A stretch of DNA of 43,509 nucleotides, from the NCBI RefSeq assembly GCF_003336665.1, contig NZ_QPIJ01000041.1, positions 1-43,509 of the forward strand. Direction: 5' to 3'. Every line of letters begins with the position of its first letter. The stretch's first letter is position 1. The notes under the pieces were generated by a model. It saw nothing but the letters and a program-made list of their open reading frames with translations, searched no databases and was not told the DNA's origin. Both the position numbers and the translations under genes were made by a program. This stretch comes from Vreelandella rituensis. Lineage in GTDB: Bacteria > Pseudomonadota > Gammaproteobacteria > Pseudomonadales > Halomonadaceae. Shown one piece after another: positions 35,104 through 43,509 of this stretch.

Positions 35104-35442
35104 ATGAGCAGTCCGCTACCAGGTCGCTTGAAAGCCGCTAGGCAAGCTGCGGGTATGACGCAGAGGCAGTTGGGGGAATACCTCGGCATGGAGCCTAACT
35201 TGGCGAGTGCGCGTATGACACAGTACGAAAAAGGGCAGCATGCACCCAATTTTCAGATGTTGAAACGCCTTTCAGAAGTACTGAAGGTGCCGATACCCTA
35301 TCTCTTCTGTGAGGATGATACGGTGGCAGAGCTGATTCTGGAGTTAGACAAACTGGATCAAGCAGAGCTGAAAAACCTGTTGGCCCAGCTCAGGGAAGGC
35401 ACTGCTACGGGTAAAAATGGGAAGGGCGCTGCCGACTCGTAA
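35104..35442 (+). CDS. XRE-family HTH regulator of the BREX cluster
   Basis: A 112-residue regulator with one helix-turn-helix domain at residues ~7-65 (LKAARQAAGMTQRQLGEYLG, then ARMTQYEKGQHAPNFQMLKRLSEVLKVP), followed by a short Leu-rich helix (LILELDKLDQAELKNLLAQL) probably for dimerisation and a hydrophilic tail. It lies 72 bases before brxA on the same strand and probably controls BREX expression. Most described BREX regulators (BrxR) are WYL-domain proteins, so an XRE type is a variant. Confidence 0.8.
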   Translation: MSSPLPGRLKAARQAAGMTQRQLGEYLGMEPNLASARMTQYEKGQHAPNFQMLKRLSEVLKVPIPYLFCEDDTVAELILELDKLDQAELKNLLAQLREGTATGKNGKGAADS

Positions 35443-35514
35443 CCCTGTTGCTCTGTTTCACACAACTCGCTGATCCTCTACTTCCCTGATCCAAACCACA
35501 GTCGTGGGCATTTC

Positions 35515-36117
35515 ATGACTTCTCCGTTTACCTACAACTCTGATCTCATTGGCGGCGGACTCATGGTGCGCGAAAGTCGCCTCGTCGCGAGTCTGATGCT
35601 CGATGCTGTCGATAATACCGCTTGGCATCACGCCATCATGGTAGAGAACTGTCTGCAGAAAAACCGTCCAGCCACCGCCAAGCGCATGGCGCAGGCAATT
35701 CGCAAACGGTTGGAACGGCTAGACCCCGATTTTTGGGCGGTGTTGCGTGAGGGGGATGACGAGCTGGCTGCTCAGGTTTCCTTCTGTGCAGCGATGGCGC
35801 GCAATTTGTTGCTGGTCGAATTTCTGGAAACGGTGGTGGCTGATGCAGTCACGACCCAGGCAGAAAGCTTACCCCATTACCTATGGGATGAATTTTTAGC
35901 CGAGCGTGCCTATCGAGACCCGGCTATTGCAGGCTGGCAGCCCAGTTCCGTGCAGAAAATGGGCCAAGTGGTTTCGCGTATGCTCGTGGATATTGGTGTC
36001 TTGAATTCAGCCCGTAGTCGCAAGCTGATGCCCCTCATACTGCGTCCAGAACTTGTGGCGTTATTAGAAAAACATCGCTATGAGCGACTGCATCGCTGTT
36101 TATTAGCCCTGCGCTAG
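35515..36117 (+). CDS. brxA: BrxA (DUF1819), BREX anti-phage system protein
   Basis: The small first protein of type 1 BREX clusters, DUF1819 family, DNA-binding by published structure work. The 200-residue length fits. Typical are the N-terminal TYNSDLIGGGLMVRESRLVASLML, the central FWAVLREGDDELAAQVSFCAAMARN and the C-terminal KLMPLILRPELVALLE. Order brxA-brxB-brxC-pglX downstream is the canonical type 1 order and secures the call. Start at 35515 is the first ATG; a shorter start at MVRESRL is possible. Confidence 0.9.
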   Translation: MTSPFTYNSDLIGGGLMVRESRLVASLMLDAVDNTAWHHAIMVENCLQKNRPATAKRMAQAIRKRLERLDPDFWAVLREGDDELAAQVSFCAAMARNLLLVEFLETVVADAVTTQAESLPHYLWDEFLAERAYRDPAIAGWQPSSVQKMGQVVSRMLVDIGVLNSARSRKLMPLILRPELVALLEKHRYERLHRCLLALR

Positions 36118-36277
36118 TTCCTCTTTTCTGTTTAGCACCTTCCTGTTATTGCTGCTTTAGTAGTGCTCTGCATCACGTTGGGGCTTAGGGGCCTCATAAT
36201 TTAGAATTGCCTACCTGCTGAGCTACCACGTAACCTGTCGCTACTTCTGTACATGTCATCAACAAGGACGCGAATGC

Positions 36278-36907
36278 ATGTCATCCCTTGAAGCGAACGA
36301 TAGCGCCTCTATGCCCTCATTCCCCCGCAGCGGCGATGAGCAGCTTCAAGCGCGTCTCAATCAAGTGTCGGAAAAGATAGCTCGCCCTGAATTTCTAGCC
36401 GGCCAAGGCTTAGGTAACGAAATAGGCTTTTGGATTTTCGATTACCTTCCTGAGCAGGAGCTTCAGGTGCGTGAGTACCTGGAATTTCTGCCCGCCTTGA
36501 TGGAAAGACAGCACCCCGAGCTTCGGGTAGCGCAAGTGAACTTGCTGCGCGTCGTGCGTGACTACCTCAACGAGCGGGGGTTTCTGGACAAAGCCATCAA
36601 GATGCAGCAAAGCAAGGGGGATGCCGCCCTGCTGAAAGCACTGCGTGGCCCGCTGCACATGGATAAGTTTGCTCCCTATCTCATACGACACTCCTTGTCG
36701 CATGACCCTGATATCGTCCTGCTGACCGGCGTAGGCAGCATTTGGCCGATGATGCGGGCGCACAATCTGCTCAATGCGCTGCACGGGCCGCTAGGGCACA
36801 AGCCTCTGGTGTTGTTCTATCCCGGCCGATACGACGGTCAGTCATTGACCTTGTTCAATCAGATTGCCAGCAACCACTATTATCGGGCCTTTGCCCTGGT
36901 GCCGTGA
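36278..36907 (+). CDS. brxB: BrxB (DUF1788), BREX anti-phage system protein
   Basis: DUF1788 family, second gene of type 1 BREX. The 209-residue protein has the typical LGNEIGFWIFDYLPEQELQVREYL, LRVVRDYLNERGFLDKAI and the C-terminal VFYP-like LVLFYPGRYDGQSLTLFNQ, ending FALVP. Needed for BREX activity in studied systems; molecular role is not established. It follows brxA after 160 bases and precedes brxC by 114 bases. Confidence 0.9.
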   Translation: MSSLEANDSASMPSFPRSGDEQLQARLNQVSEKIARPEFLAGQGLGNEIGFWIFDYLPEQELQVREYLEFLPALMERQHPELRVAQVNLLRVVRDYLNERGFLDKAIKMQQSKGDAALLKALRGPLHMDKFAPYLIRHSLSHDPDIVLLTGVGSIWPMMRAHNLLNALHGPLGHKPLVLFYPGRYDGQSLTLFNQIASNHYYRAFALVP

Positions 36908-37021
36908 AAGGGGAGCGCTGGCCGTTATTGCGCCGCTCGCCAACGACCGATTCTCGCCCACGGATAAATGGCCCTGCCGCTGAGTGGATGGCCCAAGTAT
37001 AGGAACAAGTACAGGAACGCT

Positions 37022-40000
37022 ATGCGCATTCAAGAGCTCTTTTTAAAACCGCTAAGCCGCTCGATCAATGGGGTGGTCAAAGCCGACCAGCGCGATGACG
37101 AGACCGTCTATCAAGAGCTGGACGAGTACGTGGTCACCAACGAACTTGAAAAGCATTTCCGTGCGTTTTTCGAGTCCTACGCCACACGGCTGGATGACCC
37201 CTCGATTGCCAATCGCGTCGGCGTATGGATCAGCGGCTTCTTCGGCTCGGGTAAATCGCACTTTCTGAAAGCGCTCTCCTATCTGTTGGCCAATACGGAA
37301 GCACGCGATGAGCAGGGCAACGCCAAGCGAGCCGCCGACTTCTTCGATGAACTCAAGCTGCATGACCCTACCATTCGTGCCGACATCACCAGGGCTGTGC
37401 AAGAGCCTGCCGATGTGATTCTGTTCAACATCGACAGCAAGGCCAGCTCCAACGACGCGGGCAATTCGATTCTCAACGTCTTCCTGCGCGTGTTTAACGA
37501 ATACCAGGGCTTTAGCGCGGACTACCCGCACATTGCTCACATGGAGCGCCACTTAGCCAAGCGCGGCGTGTACGACCGTTTCCGCGGGGCCTTTCAAACC
37601 GCCAGCGGCATGGCCTGGGAAAAGGAGCGCGATGGCTATCAGTTCTATCAGGACGATATCGAGCAGGCCATCAGTGAAGCCCTCGACCTTTCCCCCGACG
37701 CTGCGCACAAATGGTTTGAAGAGTCCGAAGAGACCTTCAGCGTTTCGGTCGAGAACTTCTGTGGCTGGGTGAAGGAGTTTCTGGAGGCGCAATCGCCCAC
37801 CCGGCGCATGGTGTTCATGGCCGATGAAGTCGGGCAGTTTATCGGTAGCGATACGCGCCTGATGCTGACGCTGCAAACCCTCACCGAAAACCTGGGGACT
37901 ATCTGCGGTGGCCGCGCCTGGATCGTGGTCACCTCGCAAGCGGATATGGACGCCGTGATTGGCGAGATGACCGCCTCCAAAGCCAACGACTTCTCCAAGA
38001 TTGCCGGGCGTTTCAAGACGCGGCTGTCGCTCTCAAGCTCCAACTCCGATGAAGTCATCCGCAAGCGCCTGCTGGTCAAGACCGACGCTGCCTGTGATGA
38101 ACTGAACCAGGTATTTGAAGCCAAGGGGTCGATTCTGCGCAATCAGCTGACGTTCGATCGCTCGGGACCGACGCTGAAAAATATCGAGGGCGCCGAAAGC
38201 TTTATCGCCAACTACCCCTTTGTGCCGTATCACTTCCAACTGGTACAGAAGGTCTTCGAGGAGATCCGCAAGGTGGGGGCCACCGGGGCGCACCTGGCCT
38301 ACGGCGAGCGCTCGATGCTCGATGCGTTCCACATGGCGGCTAAAGCCGTGCAAGAAAAGCATGTCGGCGCCCTGGTGCCCATGCACTGCTTCTACACCGC
38401 CGTGGAAGGGTTCCTGGATACCGCCGTCAAGCGCACCATTGATCAGGCGAGCGAAAACCCCATCCTTGAGCCGTTCGACGCGGAGATCCTGCGTACCTTG
38501 TTCATGATTCGCTACGTGGATCTGGTGAAAGGCACCCTGGACAACCTTGTCACGCTGTCGCTAACACAGATCGATGATGACCGCCTGGCCATTCGCGAGC
38601 GCCTGGAAGCGACCCTGGCGCGGCTGGAAAAAGAGAGCCTGATCACCCGCAACGGGGATGACTATCAGTTTCTGACCAACGAAGAGCGCGACATCACCCG
38701 CAAGATCAAGTCGACGGAAGTGACCAGCAGCGATGAAAACAAGGAACTGGCCAGCCTGATCTTCAAGGATCTGCTGCGCGATCGAAACAAGTATCGCTAC
38801 CCCGTCAATAAAACCGACTACAGCATTGGCCGCTACCTGGACGGGCATACCCCGGATGGCCGCTACCAGAGCCAGTTGCGCATCGAAGTGGTTTCCCCGC
38901 TGGATATCGACTACGGCCAGTACAGCGAAGCGGGCTGCATCCATAAAAGCGGCGACAACGGCGGCCAAGTGCTGATCAAGCTGCCCGACGACAAGCGTTT
39001 TACCGATGAGCTGCGCACGCTGCTGAAAACCGATAAGTTTATCCGCCTGAACGCCGCTGCCAACGACAACAGCGTCGAGCGCATCCTCGCCGACCGTGGC
39101 CGCGAAAACCAGGAGCGTAAAAAGCGCCTACGCGTGCGTCTTGAAGAGATGCTGCTGGACGCGGACGCCTACGCCCTGGGGCAGAAGCTGGACCTTAACC
39201 GCAGCCAGCTCAACATCCGCCTGGATGATGCGTGCCGCTACCTGCTGGAAAACACCTACAGCAAACTCGGCCAGCTGATCGTGCTGACGGCTGAGCCGAT
39301 GCGCGAGCTGCAGGCGGTGTTGACCATGGATGACGTGGGCCAGCTGGGCATTGACCTGGAGGGAGAGGAGGGTAACGCTCAGGCGGTACGTGAGGTAGAA
39401 CAGTACATCGGCCTGCACGGCGGCGAGCCGGTGGCGCTCACCCCCTTGATCGAGCGCTTCAGCAATCGCCCCTTTGGCTGGCCGGAAGGCGAGACATTGC
39501 TGATTCTCGGGCGCCTGCACGCGGTCGGGCGGCTAACCTTCCATACCGCCGGCCCGGCGCTGAGTGGCAAGGAAGCCTTCGAGCTGCTGAACAATGCCCG
39601 GCGGCGTAGCGAAGTGCGGCTGCAGAAAAAGCGCCAAACCGAAGAGGCCGTGCTGAAAAAGGCGCGCAACCTCACCAAAGACCTGTTTGGCCAGCTGGGC
39701 CCCACCAGCGAAAAAGAGCTGTTCGCGTTTTATCAGGACCACTTTGCCCGGTGGCAGCACAACCTGGAAGCCTACAAGAGCAAGACGGATGTCAGCCGGT
39801 TTCCAGGGCGAAGCGTGATCGACACATCGCTGCGAGAAGTCGGGCGCCTGGTGCGTCTGGACGACAGCTTTGATTTCTTCAAGGACGTAGCCGCCAAGCA
39901 GGATGAGCTGCTCGATCTGGAAGAGAACTACCGCGACCTGCACGAATTTTTCACCAAGCAATTGACCACATGGCAGCAACTTTCTCAGGCGCTGACGCGG

Positions 40001-40690
40001 TTTGCCGCCAACCGCCTGGAGCTGGAAAAACACCCCGAGGCGAAACGGGCCTTTGACGACCTGGAGCGCATTTACAACGCCGAAGCTCCCTACAGCATGC
40101 TGCAGAAGGTGGCCGGCCATATTCGCACCCTGGATGAGGTCAACGACCGCCTGGTCGCCGACAAGCGTGAGCATGCCATCACGCGGATCGACAAGCGCAT
40201 CGACAACCTCAAGGCGGAAATCGCAAAAAGTGGCATCGCCACGCCGGCGCTCAGCAATCGCCTGCTGCATCCGCTACAGCAGCTTAAAGAGTCGATTAAC
40301 GCCTCGGTCAGCATTGCCCAGATCTACCAGCTGCAAACCGAAACCGCCGCCGAGCGCGAAGAGGCCAGCCTGGACGCCCTGCATCATGAGCAGGCAGACG
40401 CCGCCAAACGCCCTCAGACGGTGGTATCGCCACCGTCAGGTGGTAAGAAGCCGCCTTCGTCCAGCCCTGGCTTCTCACCCCCCGGGGATGATGAGCTTAA
40501 TGTGGTGCGTGAACCTGGCCCGGTCAGCGCACCCAAGCCAGTGGCGAACGTCAGCGTTACTCAAGTGCTTGGCCGCGTGCATGAAGGGGTCTACCTGGAA
40601 AGCCAGCAAGAAGTCGACGCCTTTATCAACGCATTGAAAGACGAGCTGAACGGTGCCATTAGCGCAAACAAGCGCATTCGGGTGCGATAG
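37022..40690 (+). CDS. brxC: BrxC, large P-loop ATPase of the BREX system
   Basis: A 1222-residue ATPase, core component of type 1 BREX (related to PglY). Walker A is GFFGSGKS at residues 72-79 (VGVWISGFFGSGKSHFLKAL); a Walker B-like segment follows near RRMVFMADEVGQFIGSD. The C-terminal third is helical and rich in charged residues. The start at 37022 (MRIQELFLKPLSRSINGVVKADQ) is chosen because it is the family start and AGGAA precedes it; an upstream in-frame ATG at 36968 lacks support. The gene is full length with GC-rich codon use like the chromosome, unlike the tns genes. ATP hydrolysis is inferred from the motif. Confidence 0.93.
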   Translation: MRIQELFLKPLSRSINGVVKADQRDDETVYQELDEYVVTNELEKHFRAFFESYATRLDDPSIANRVGVWISGFFGSGKSHFLKALSYLLANTEARDEQGNAKRAADFFDELKLHDPTIRADITRAVQEPADVILFNIDSKASSNDAGNSILNVFLRVFNEYQGFSADYPHIAHMERHLAKRGVYDRFRGAFQTASGMAWEKERDGYQFYQDDIEQAISEALDLSPDAAHKWFEESEETFSVSVENFCGWVKEFLEAQSPTRRMVFMADEVGQFIGSDTRLMLTLQTLTENLGTICGGRAWIVVTSQADMDAVIGEMTASKANDFSKIAGRFKTRLSLSSSNSDEVIRKRLLVKTDAACDELNQVFEAKGSILRNQLTFDRSGPTLKNIEGAESFIANYPFVPYHFQLVQKVFEEIRKVGATGAHLAYGERSMLDAFHMAAKAVQEKHVGALVPMHCFYTAVEGFLDTAVKRTIDQASENPILEPFDAEILRTLFMIRYVDLVKGTLDNLVTLSLTQIDDDRLAIRERLEATLARLEKESLITRNGDDYQFLTNEERDITRKIKSTEVTSSDENKELASLIFKDLLRDRNKYRYPVNKTDYSIGRYLDGHTPDGRYQSQLRIEVVSPLDIDYGQYSEAGCIHKSGDNGGQVLIKLPDDKRFTDELRTLLKTDKFIRLNAAANDNSVERILADRGRENQERKKRLRVRLEEMLLDADAYALGQKLDLNRSQLNIRLDDACRYLLENTYSKLGQLIVLTAEPMRELQAVLTMDDVGQLGIDLEGEEGNAQAVREVEQYIGLHGGEPVALTPLIERFSNRPFGWPEGETLLILGRLHAVGRLTFHTAGPALSGKEAFELLNNARRRSEVRLQKKRQTEEAVLKKARNLTKDLFGQLGPTSEKELFAFYQDHFARWQHNLEAYKSKTDVSRFPGRSVIDTSLREVGRLVRLDDSFDFFKDVAAKQDELLDLEENYRDLHEFFTKQLTTWQQLSQALTRFAANRLELEKHPEAKRAFDDLERIYNAEAPYSMLQKVAGHIRTLDEVNDRLVADKREHAITRIDKRIDNLKAEIAKSGIATPALSNRLLHPLQQLKESINASVSIAQIYQLQTETAAEREEASLDALHHEQADAAKRPQTVVSPPSGGKKPPSSSPGFSPPGDDELNVVREPGPVSAPKPVANVSVTQVLGRVHEGVYLESQQEVDAFINALKDELNGAISANKRIRVR

Positions 40691-40806
40691 CCGTGTTAGC
40701 GCGGTGAAACCAATGCAGTAACACGGTGGGCGATAATCGGCCACGGCTAGCGTCGAGGGTGATGCTCAAGACCCGCCTCGGCACAGTTAAAGATCAAGGA
40801 TTCGAC

Positions 40807-43491
40807 ATGAACACCAAAAACATCAAGCGCTATGCCCCCCAGGCTCGCACCCGCTTTATCGAGACCATGACCCGCCAGGCGGCACGGTTTGGTATTGCGC
40901 CGGGGCAGCGGGGGGAGGCCGAGATCGCGCCGGTGGAGACGCGCGGCGATGTCATGGTGATCACCCCCAAGGATGGCCAGACCCACACCTTTCCGGCACG
41001 GCTGTCCGGTGCGCGGGAAGCGCTGGCCCAGTGGGTGAAGCGTGAGGGCTTTACCCAAGCCATTGAACAGGCTGCTTACAGCTGGTTCAACCGCCTGTGC
41101 GCCATTCGCTACATGGAAATTCACGGCTACCTGGAGCATGGCCGCCGCGTGCTCAGCGGTGCCAATGGCGAGGCGGGACAGGCGCAAATTCTGGATGAAT
41201 GCCTGGAAATCGACCTTCCCGGGCTGGATAGCGCTCGTGTGCGTGAACTCAAGCTGGATGGCAACCAGGATGAAACCCTCTACCGCGAGCTGCTGCTGGC
41301 CCAGTGCCATGCCTTGCATGATGCCATGCCGTTTCTGTTCGAGCCGCTGGACGACGCCAGCGAACTGCTGTTGCCCAACAACCTGACCAAGACCGACTCA
41401 TTAATCCGTGAGTTGGTGACGGAGATACCGGAAGAAGACTGGCAAGACGTCGAGGTGATCGGCTGGCTCTACCAGTTCTATATCTCCGAAAAGAAGGACC
41501 AGGTGATCGGCAAGGTGGTGAAGAGCGAGGACATTCCCGCCGCCACCCAGCTGTTCACCCCCAACTGGATCGTCCAGTACCTGGTGCAGAACTCGGTGGG
41601 CCGCCAGTGGCTGCAGACCTACCCGGACTCGCCCCTCAAGGCTGAAATGCCGTATTACATCGAGCCCGCCAAGCAGGAACCCCAGGTACAGGCTCAGCTG
41701 GATGCCATTACCCCGGAAAGCATCGACCCCGAAACCATCAAGGTGCTCGATCCCGCCTGCGGCTCCGGCCACATTTTGGTGGAAGCCTACAATGTGCTGA
41801 AAGCCATCTACGAAGAGCGCGGCTTTCGTACCCGCGACATTCCCAAACTAATTCTGGAAAATAACCTGTTCGGTCTGGATATCGACGACCGTGCCGCCCA
41901 GTTGGCGGGCTTCGCGCTGTTGATGAAAGCGCGTGAGGACGACCGGCGGATCTTTAGCAGGGGCGTGCGCCTGAATGTACTGGCGATGCAAAGCAGCCAG
42001 CACCTGGATGCCAGAACGCTGTGGCGCGATCTCAACCTGACCGGCGACTGGCACCAGGGCCAATCCCAGAACCTGTTCGAAAGCGCGCAGCAGGACATTT
42101 CCACCAACGACAGTACCTATCAAACCATTGTCGACCTGATCGACCGTTTCCAGGATGCCAAGACATTCGGCTCACTGATCGAAGTGCCCGCAAGCTTCGA
42201 AGAACCGCTCAAGACCCTGCTGGATGAGCTGACCGAACTCAGCAACAGCGGCGACACCATGCAGAAGACCGCCGCCCAACAGCTTGCGCCCATCGTGCAG
42301 CAGGCGTGGGTATTAGCGCAGCGCTATGACGCGGTAGTGGCTAATCCGCCTTATATGGGCAGTAAGGGGATGAATTCTTATCTAAAAGAGTTTGCTAAAA
42401 ATCATTATCCAAAAAGTAAGGCTGATTTATTTTCTATTTATGTGGAAAGATGCCTGAGATATGGCACACACAAAGCTAAGCTTGGCCTCGTCACTCCCTA
42501 TGTTTGGATGTTCCTGGCAACTTATACGAACTTAAGGGAAAGAATTGTTAGTGAGCATACTTTGGTGAGCCTAATCCAGTTGGAGTATAATGCATTTGAA
42601 CCAGCATGTATTCCAGTATGTAGTTTTCAAATTGATAAGCATCATGTAGAAGGATATGTAGGTTCCTTTATTAGTTTGTCTGAGTTTAAAGGCCACCAAA
42701 ATCAAGCGCCTAGAACAATTGAAGCTATAAAAAATAGAAGCTGTGGATGGTTTCATACTTCAAAGCCTGATGATTTCAAGAAAATTCCGGGTAGTCCAAT
42801 TGCTTATTCAATCCCGGATTCTTTAATTCAAGTTTTTGAAAACAACCACACGGTCAGCAAATATGCTTCTCCAAAACATGGAATAACCACAGGCAATAAT
42901 GAAGCTTACATTAAGAGCTGGCATGAAGTGAATTTTGATAATATTTGCTTTGATGCAAAAAACTTGGATGAAACTCTGGTCCGAAATGAAAAATGGTATC
43001 CAGTTGTAAAAGGTGGGGCGTATAGAAAATGGTATGGAAATCATGATTTAGTCCTTAATTATAAGTATCAAGGCTATGACATGAAAACCAAAAATGCTGC
43101 TGGGGATAACCCTGGCTTCCGGCATGATGGGAAAAATTATTTCTTCAGAAAAGGAGGGAGTTGGTCATATATAACATCAGGACCTCTATCAATGAGACTT
43201 TTCGATGAGGGATTTACTTTTGACCACAAAGGCTCTGGAATTTTTCCAAAAAATGATGTGTGCGCCGAAGAAATTATAGCATTCTTTAATAGTTCGGTCT
43301 GTAAATACATATTGAAAATATTGTGTCCCACGCTTGATTATAGTGGCGGGCCGATAGGGCAAGTTCCTTATAAAAATATTAAATCAGAATCCCCCTCTGT
43401 CAGCCTAGTTGTCCGGTTGGCGTTATCGCCTAAATCAAATCCAGAGGGAGCGGCATGGAGTCCATGTGCCACGTTATTCCGAAGAACGTAA
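40807..43491 (+). CDS. pglX: PglX, BREX adenine-specific DNA methyltransferase, truncated by an insertion sequence
   Basis: Methylates adenine in the BREX recognition sequence, marking self DNA. The N-terminal part and the methyltransferase core are intact: motif I LDPACGSGH (Asp at residue 315) and motif IV NPPY (from residue 513). The open frame ends at residue 894, but type 1 PglX is usually about 1200 residues. Native-looking sequence stops near residue 863 (GQVPYKNIKSE), and the remaining ~30 residues appear to come from an inserted element, so the C-terminal specificity part is lost. From just at NPPY onward the DNA changes abruptly from GC-rich to AT-rich. Start at 40807 follows AAGGA; the open frame from 40726 is not needed. 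pglZ and brxL would lie beyond the window. Confidence 0.88.
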   Translation: MNTKNIKRYAPQARTRFIETMTRQAARFGIAPGQRGEAEIAPVETRGDVMVITPKDGQTHTFPARLSGAREALAQWVKREGFTQAIEQAAYSWFNRLCAIRYMEIHGYLEHGRRVLSGANGEAGQAQILDECLEIDLPGLDSARVRELKLDGNQDETLYRELLLAQCHALHDAMPFLFEPLDDASELLLPNNLTKTDSLIRELVTEIPEEDWQDVEVIGWLYQFYISEKKDQVIGKVVKSEDIPAATQLFTPNWIVQYLVQNSVGRQWLQTYPDSPLKAEMPYYIEPAKQEPQVQAQLDAITPESIDPETIKVLDPACGSGHILVEAYNVLKAIYEERGFRTRDIPKLILENNLFGLDIDDRAAQLAGFALLMKAREDDRRIFSRGVRLNVLAMQSSQHLDARTLWRDLNLTGDWHQGQSQNLFESAQQDISTNDSTYQTIVDLIDRFQDAKTFGSLIEVPASFEEPLKTLLDELTELSNSGDTMQKTAAQQLAPIVQQAWVLAQRYDAVVANPPYMGSKGMNSYLKEFAKNHYPKSKADLFSIYVERCLRYGTHKAKLGLVTPYVWMFLATYTNLRERIVSEHTLVSLIQLEYNAFEPACIPVCSFQIDKHHVEGYVGSFISLSEFKGHQNQAPRTIEAIKNRSCGWFHTSKPDDFKKIPGSPIAYSIPDSLIQVFENNHTVSKYASPKHGITTGNNEAYIKSWHEVNFDNICFDAKNLDETLVRNEKWYPVVKGGAYRKWYGNHDLVLNYKYQGYDMKTKNAAGDNPGFRHDGKNYFFRKGGSWSYITSGPLSMRLFDEGFTFDHKGSGIFPKNDVCAEEIIAFFNSSVCKYILKILCPTLDYSGGPIGQVPYKNIKSESPSVSLVVRLALSPKSNPEGAAWSPCATLFRRT

Positions 43492-43509
43492 AGCAGCCGT
43501 CCTGAAAAA
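43398..43509 (+). mobile_element. Insertion sequence (IS3-like) interrupting pglX, left end only
   Basis: AT-rich pglX sequence gives way near 43390 to GC-richer DNA starting around TGTCAGCC (43398), followed by the start of a transposase gene. The left inverted repeat cannot be proven without the right end. The insertion is inside pglX in the same orientation. Confidence 0.6.
43466..43509 (+). CDS. IS3-type transposase OrfA, N-terminal fragment (cut by window edge)
   Basis: A GTG start with GGAG just upstream opens a frame reading (V)PRYSEERKAAVLKK to the end of the window. PRYSEERKAAVLKK is the start of a family of small helix-turn-helix OrfA transposase subunits from IS3-type elements, recognised from memory. 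Only 14 residues are visible, so the family call is tentative. It lies in a different frame from the end of the truncated pglX. Confidence 0.55.
   Translation, partial: MPRYSEERKAAVLK

Larger units (their letters stand above)
31303..43509 (+). mobile_element. Tn7-like transposon at the ffs attachment site (far end outside window)
   Basis: Starts with TGT at 31303, just beyond ffs, followed by three TGACA repeats at ~21-22-bp spacing, then inward-facing tnsA-tnsB-tnsC. This is the arrangement at the right end of Tn7 next to its attachment site. Downstream cargo is a BREX-type cluster. The tns genes are much richer in A+T than both the chromosome and the cargo. No tniQ/tnsD, tnsE or cas genes are seen in the ~12 kb visible. 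The other end is not in the window, so total length and target duplication are unknown; TCTGA (31298-31302) is the candidate 5-bp duplication. Confidence 0.85.

Noticed and set aside
36968..37021. Upstream start of brxC adding 18 residues
   Set aside because: The added residues do not fit the family start, while AGGAA lies correctly before the ATG at 37022.
31303..43509. A CRISPR array or cas genes in the Tn7-like element
   Set aside because: No repeat-spacer pattern and no cas-like ORF is visible between 31303 and 43509; they are only predicted outside the window.

Overview
The window reads as chromosome of a moderately halophilic gammaproteobacterium, most likely Halomonas or a close relative (Halomonadaceae). 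The support is a GC-rich core, a complete betIBA choline-to-glycine-betaine operon with a ChoX-type choline-binding protein, and an Entner-Doudoroff set (zwf, pgl, eda, edd). This assignment rests on gene content and protein resemblance only; no database search was run.

Layout. 1-330: 3' end of an IS200/IS605-type tnpB element. 450-6144: AraC/O6-methylguanine methyltransferase fusion, DUF503 protein, an unassigned protein, a multi-pass permease, and the NAD-salvage pair pncA-pncB. 6325-13692: zwf, pgl and eda facing edd and a glycerophosphodiesterase gene. A complete IscB element (omega RNA plus intact iscB) sits between zwf and pgl. 13800-14676: internally deleted tnpB element. 14743-23214: quinone oxidoreductase, an RpiR-type regulator, and a divergent operon of two crotonases, an ADP-forming acyl-CoA synthetase and an SLC13-like permease. 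A 574-bp IscB deletion derivative that keeps its omega RNA lies inside this operon. 23284-30949: FadE-like acyl-CoA dehydrogenase, then betA, betB and betI with a BetI operator and a divergent choX-like gene. 31071-31294: tRNA-Met(CAT) and the 4.5S SRP RNA gene (ffs).

From about 31303 to the window end the DNA is a Tn7-like transposon inserted about 10 bp past ffs. It has an end with three regularly spaced TGACA motifs, then AT-rich tnsA, tnsB and tnsC, then a BREX-type phage-defence cargo (XRE regulator, brxA, brxB, brxC, pglX). pglX is cut after about 860 residues by what looks like an IS3-type insertion sequence that runs off the window. No tniQ/tnsD and no CRISPR-cas genes are visible. 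The ffs site, the resemblance of TnsA to type I-F3 CRISPR-associated transposons, and the distance from the conserved ffs core to the insertion point together suggest an RNA-guided transposon whose targeting genes lie outside the window.

The two most unusual themes are therefore (i) an IscB system in cis and in trans, with one complete copy and one copy holding only the guide RNA, and (ii) a Tn7/CAST-like element at ffs carrying BREX. Removing both IscB copies at the boundary TCAAC...GCGC restores a Shine-Dalgarno sequence for pgl and a stop codon for the acyl-CoA synthetase. This fixes the element ends and suggests an AAAA motif on the target side.
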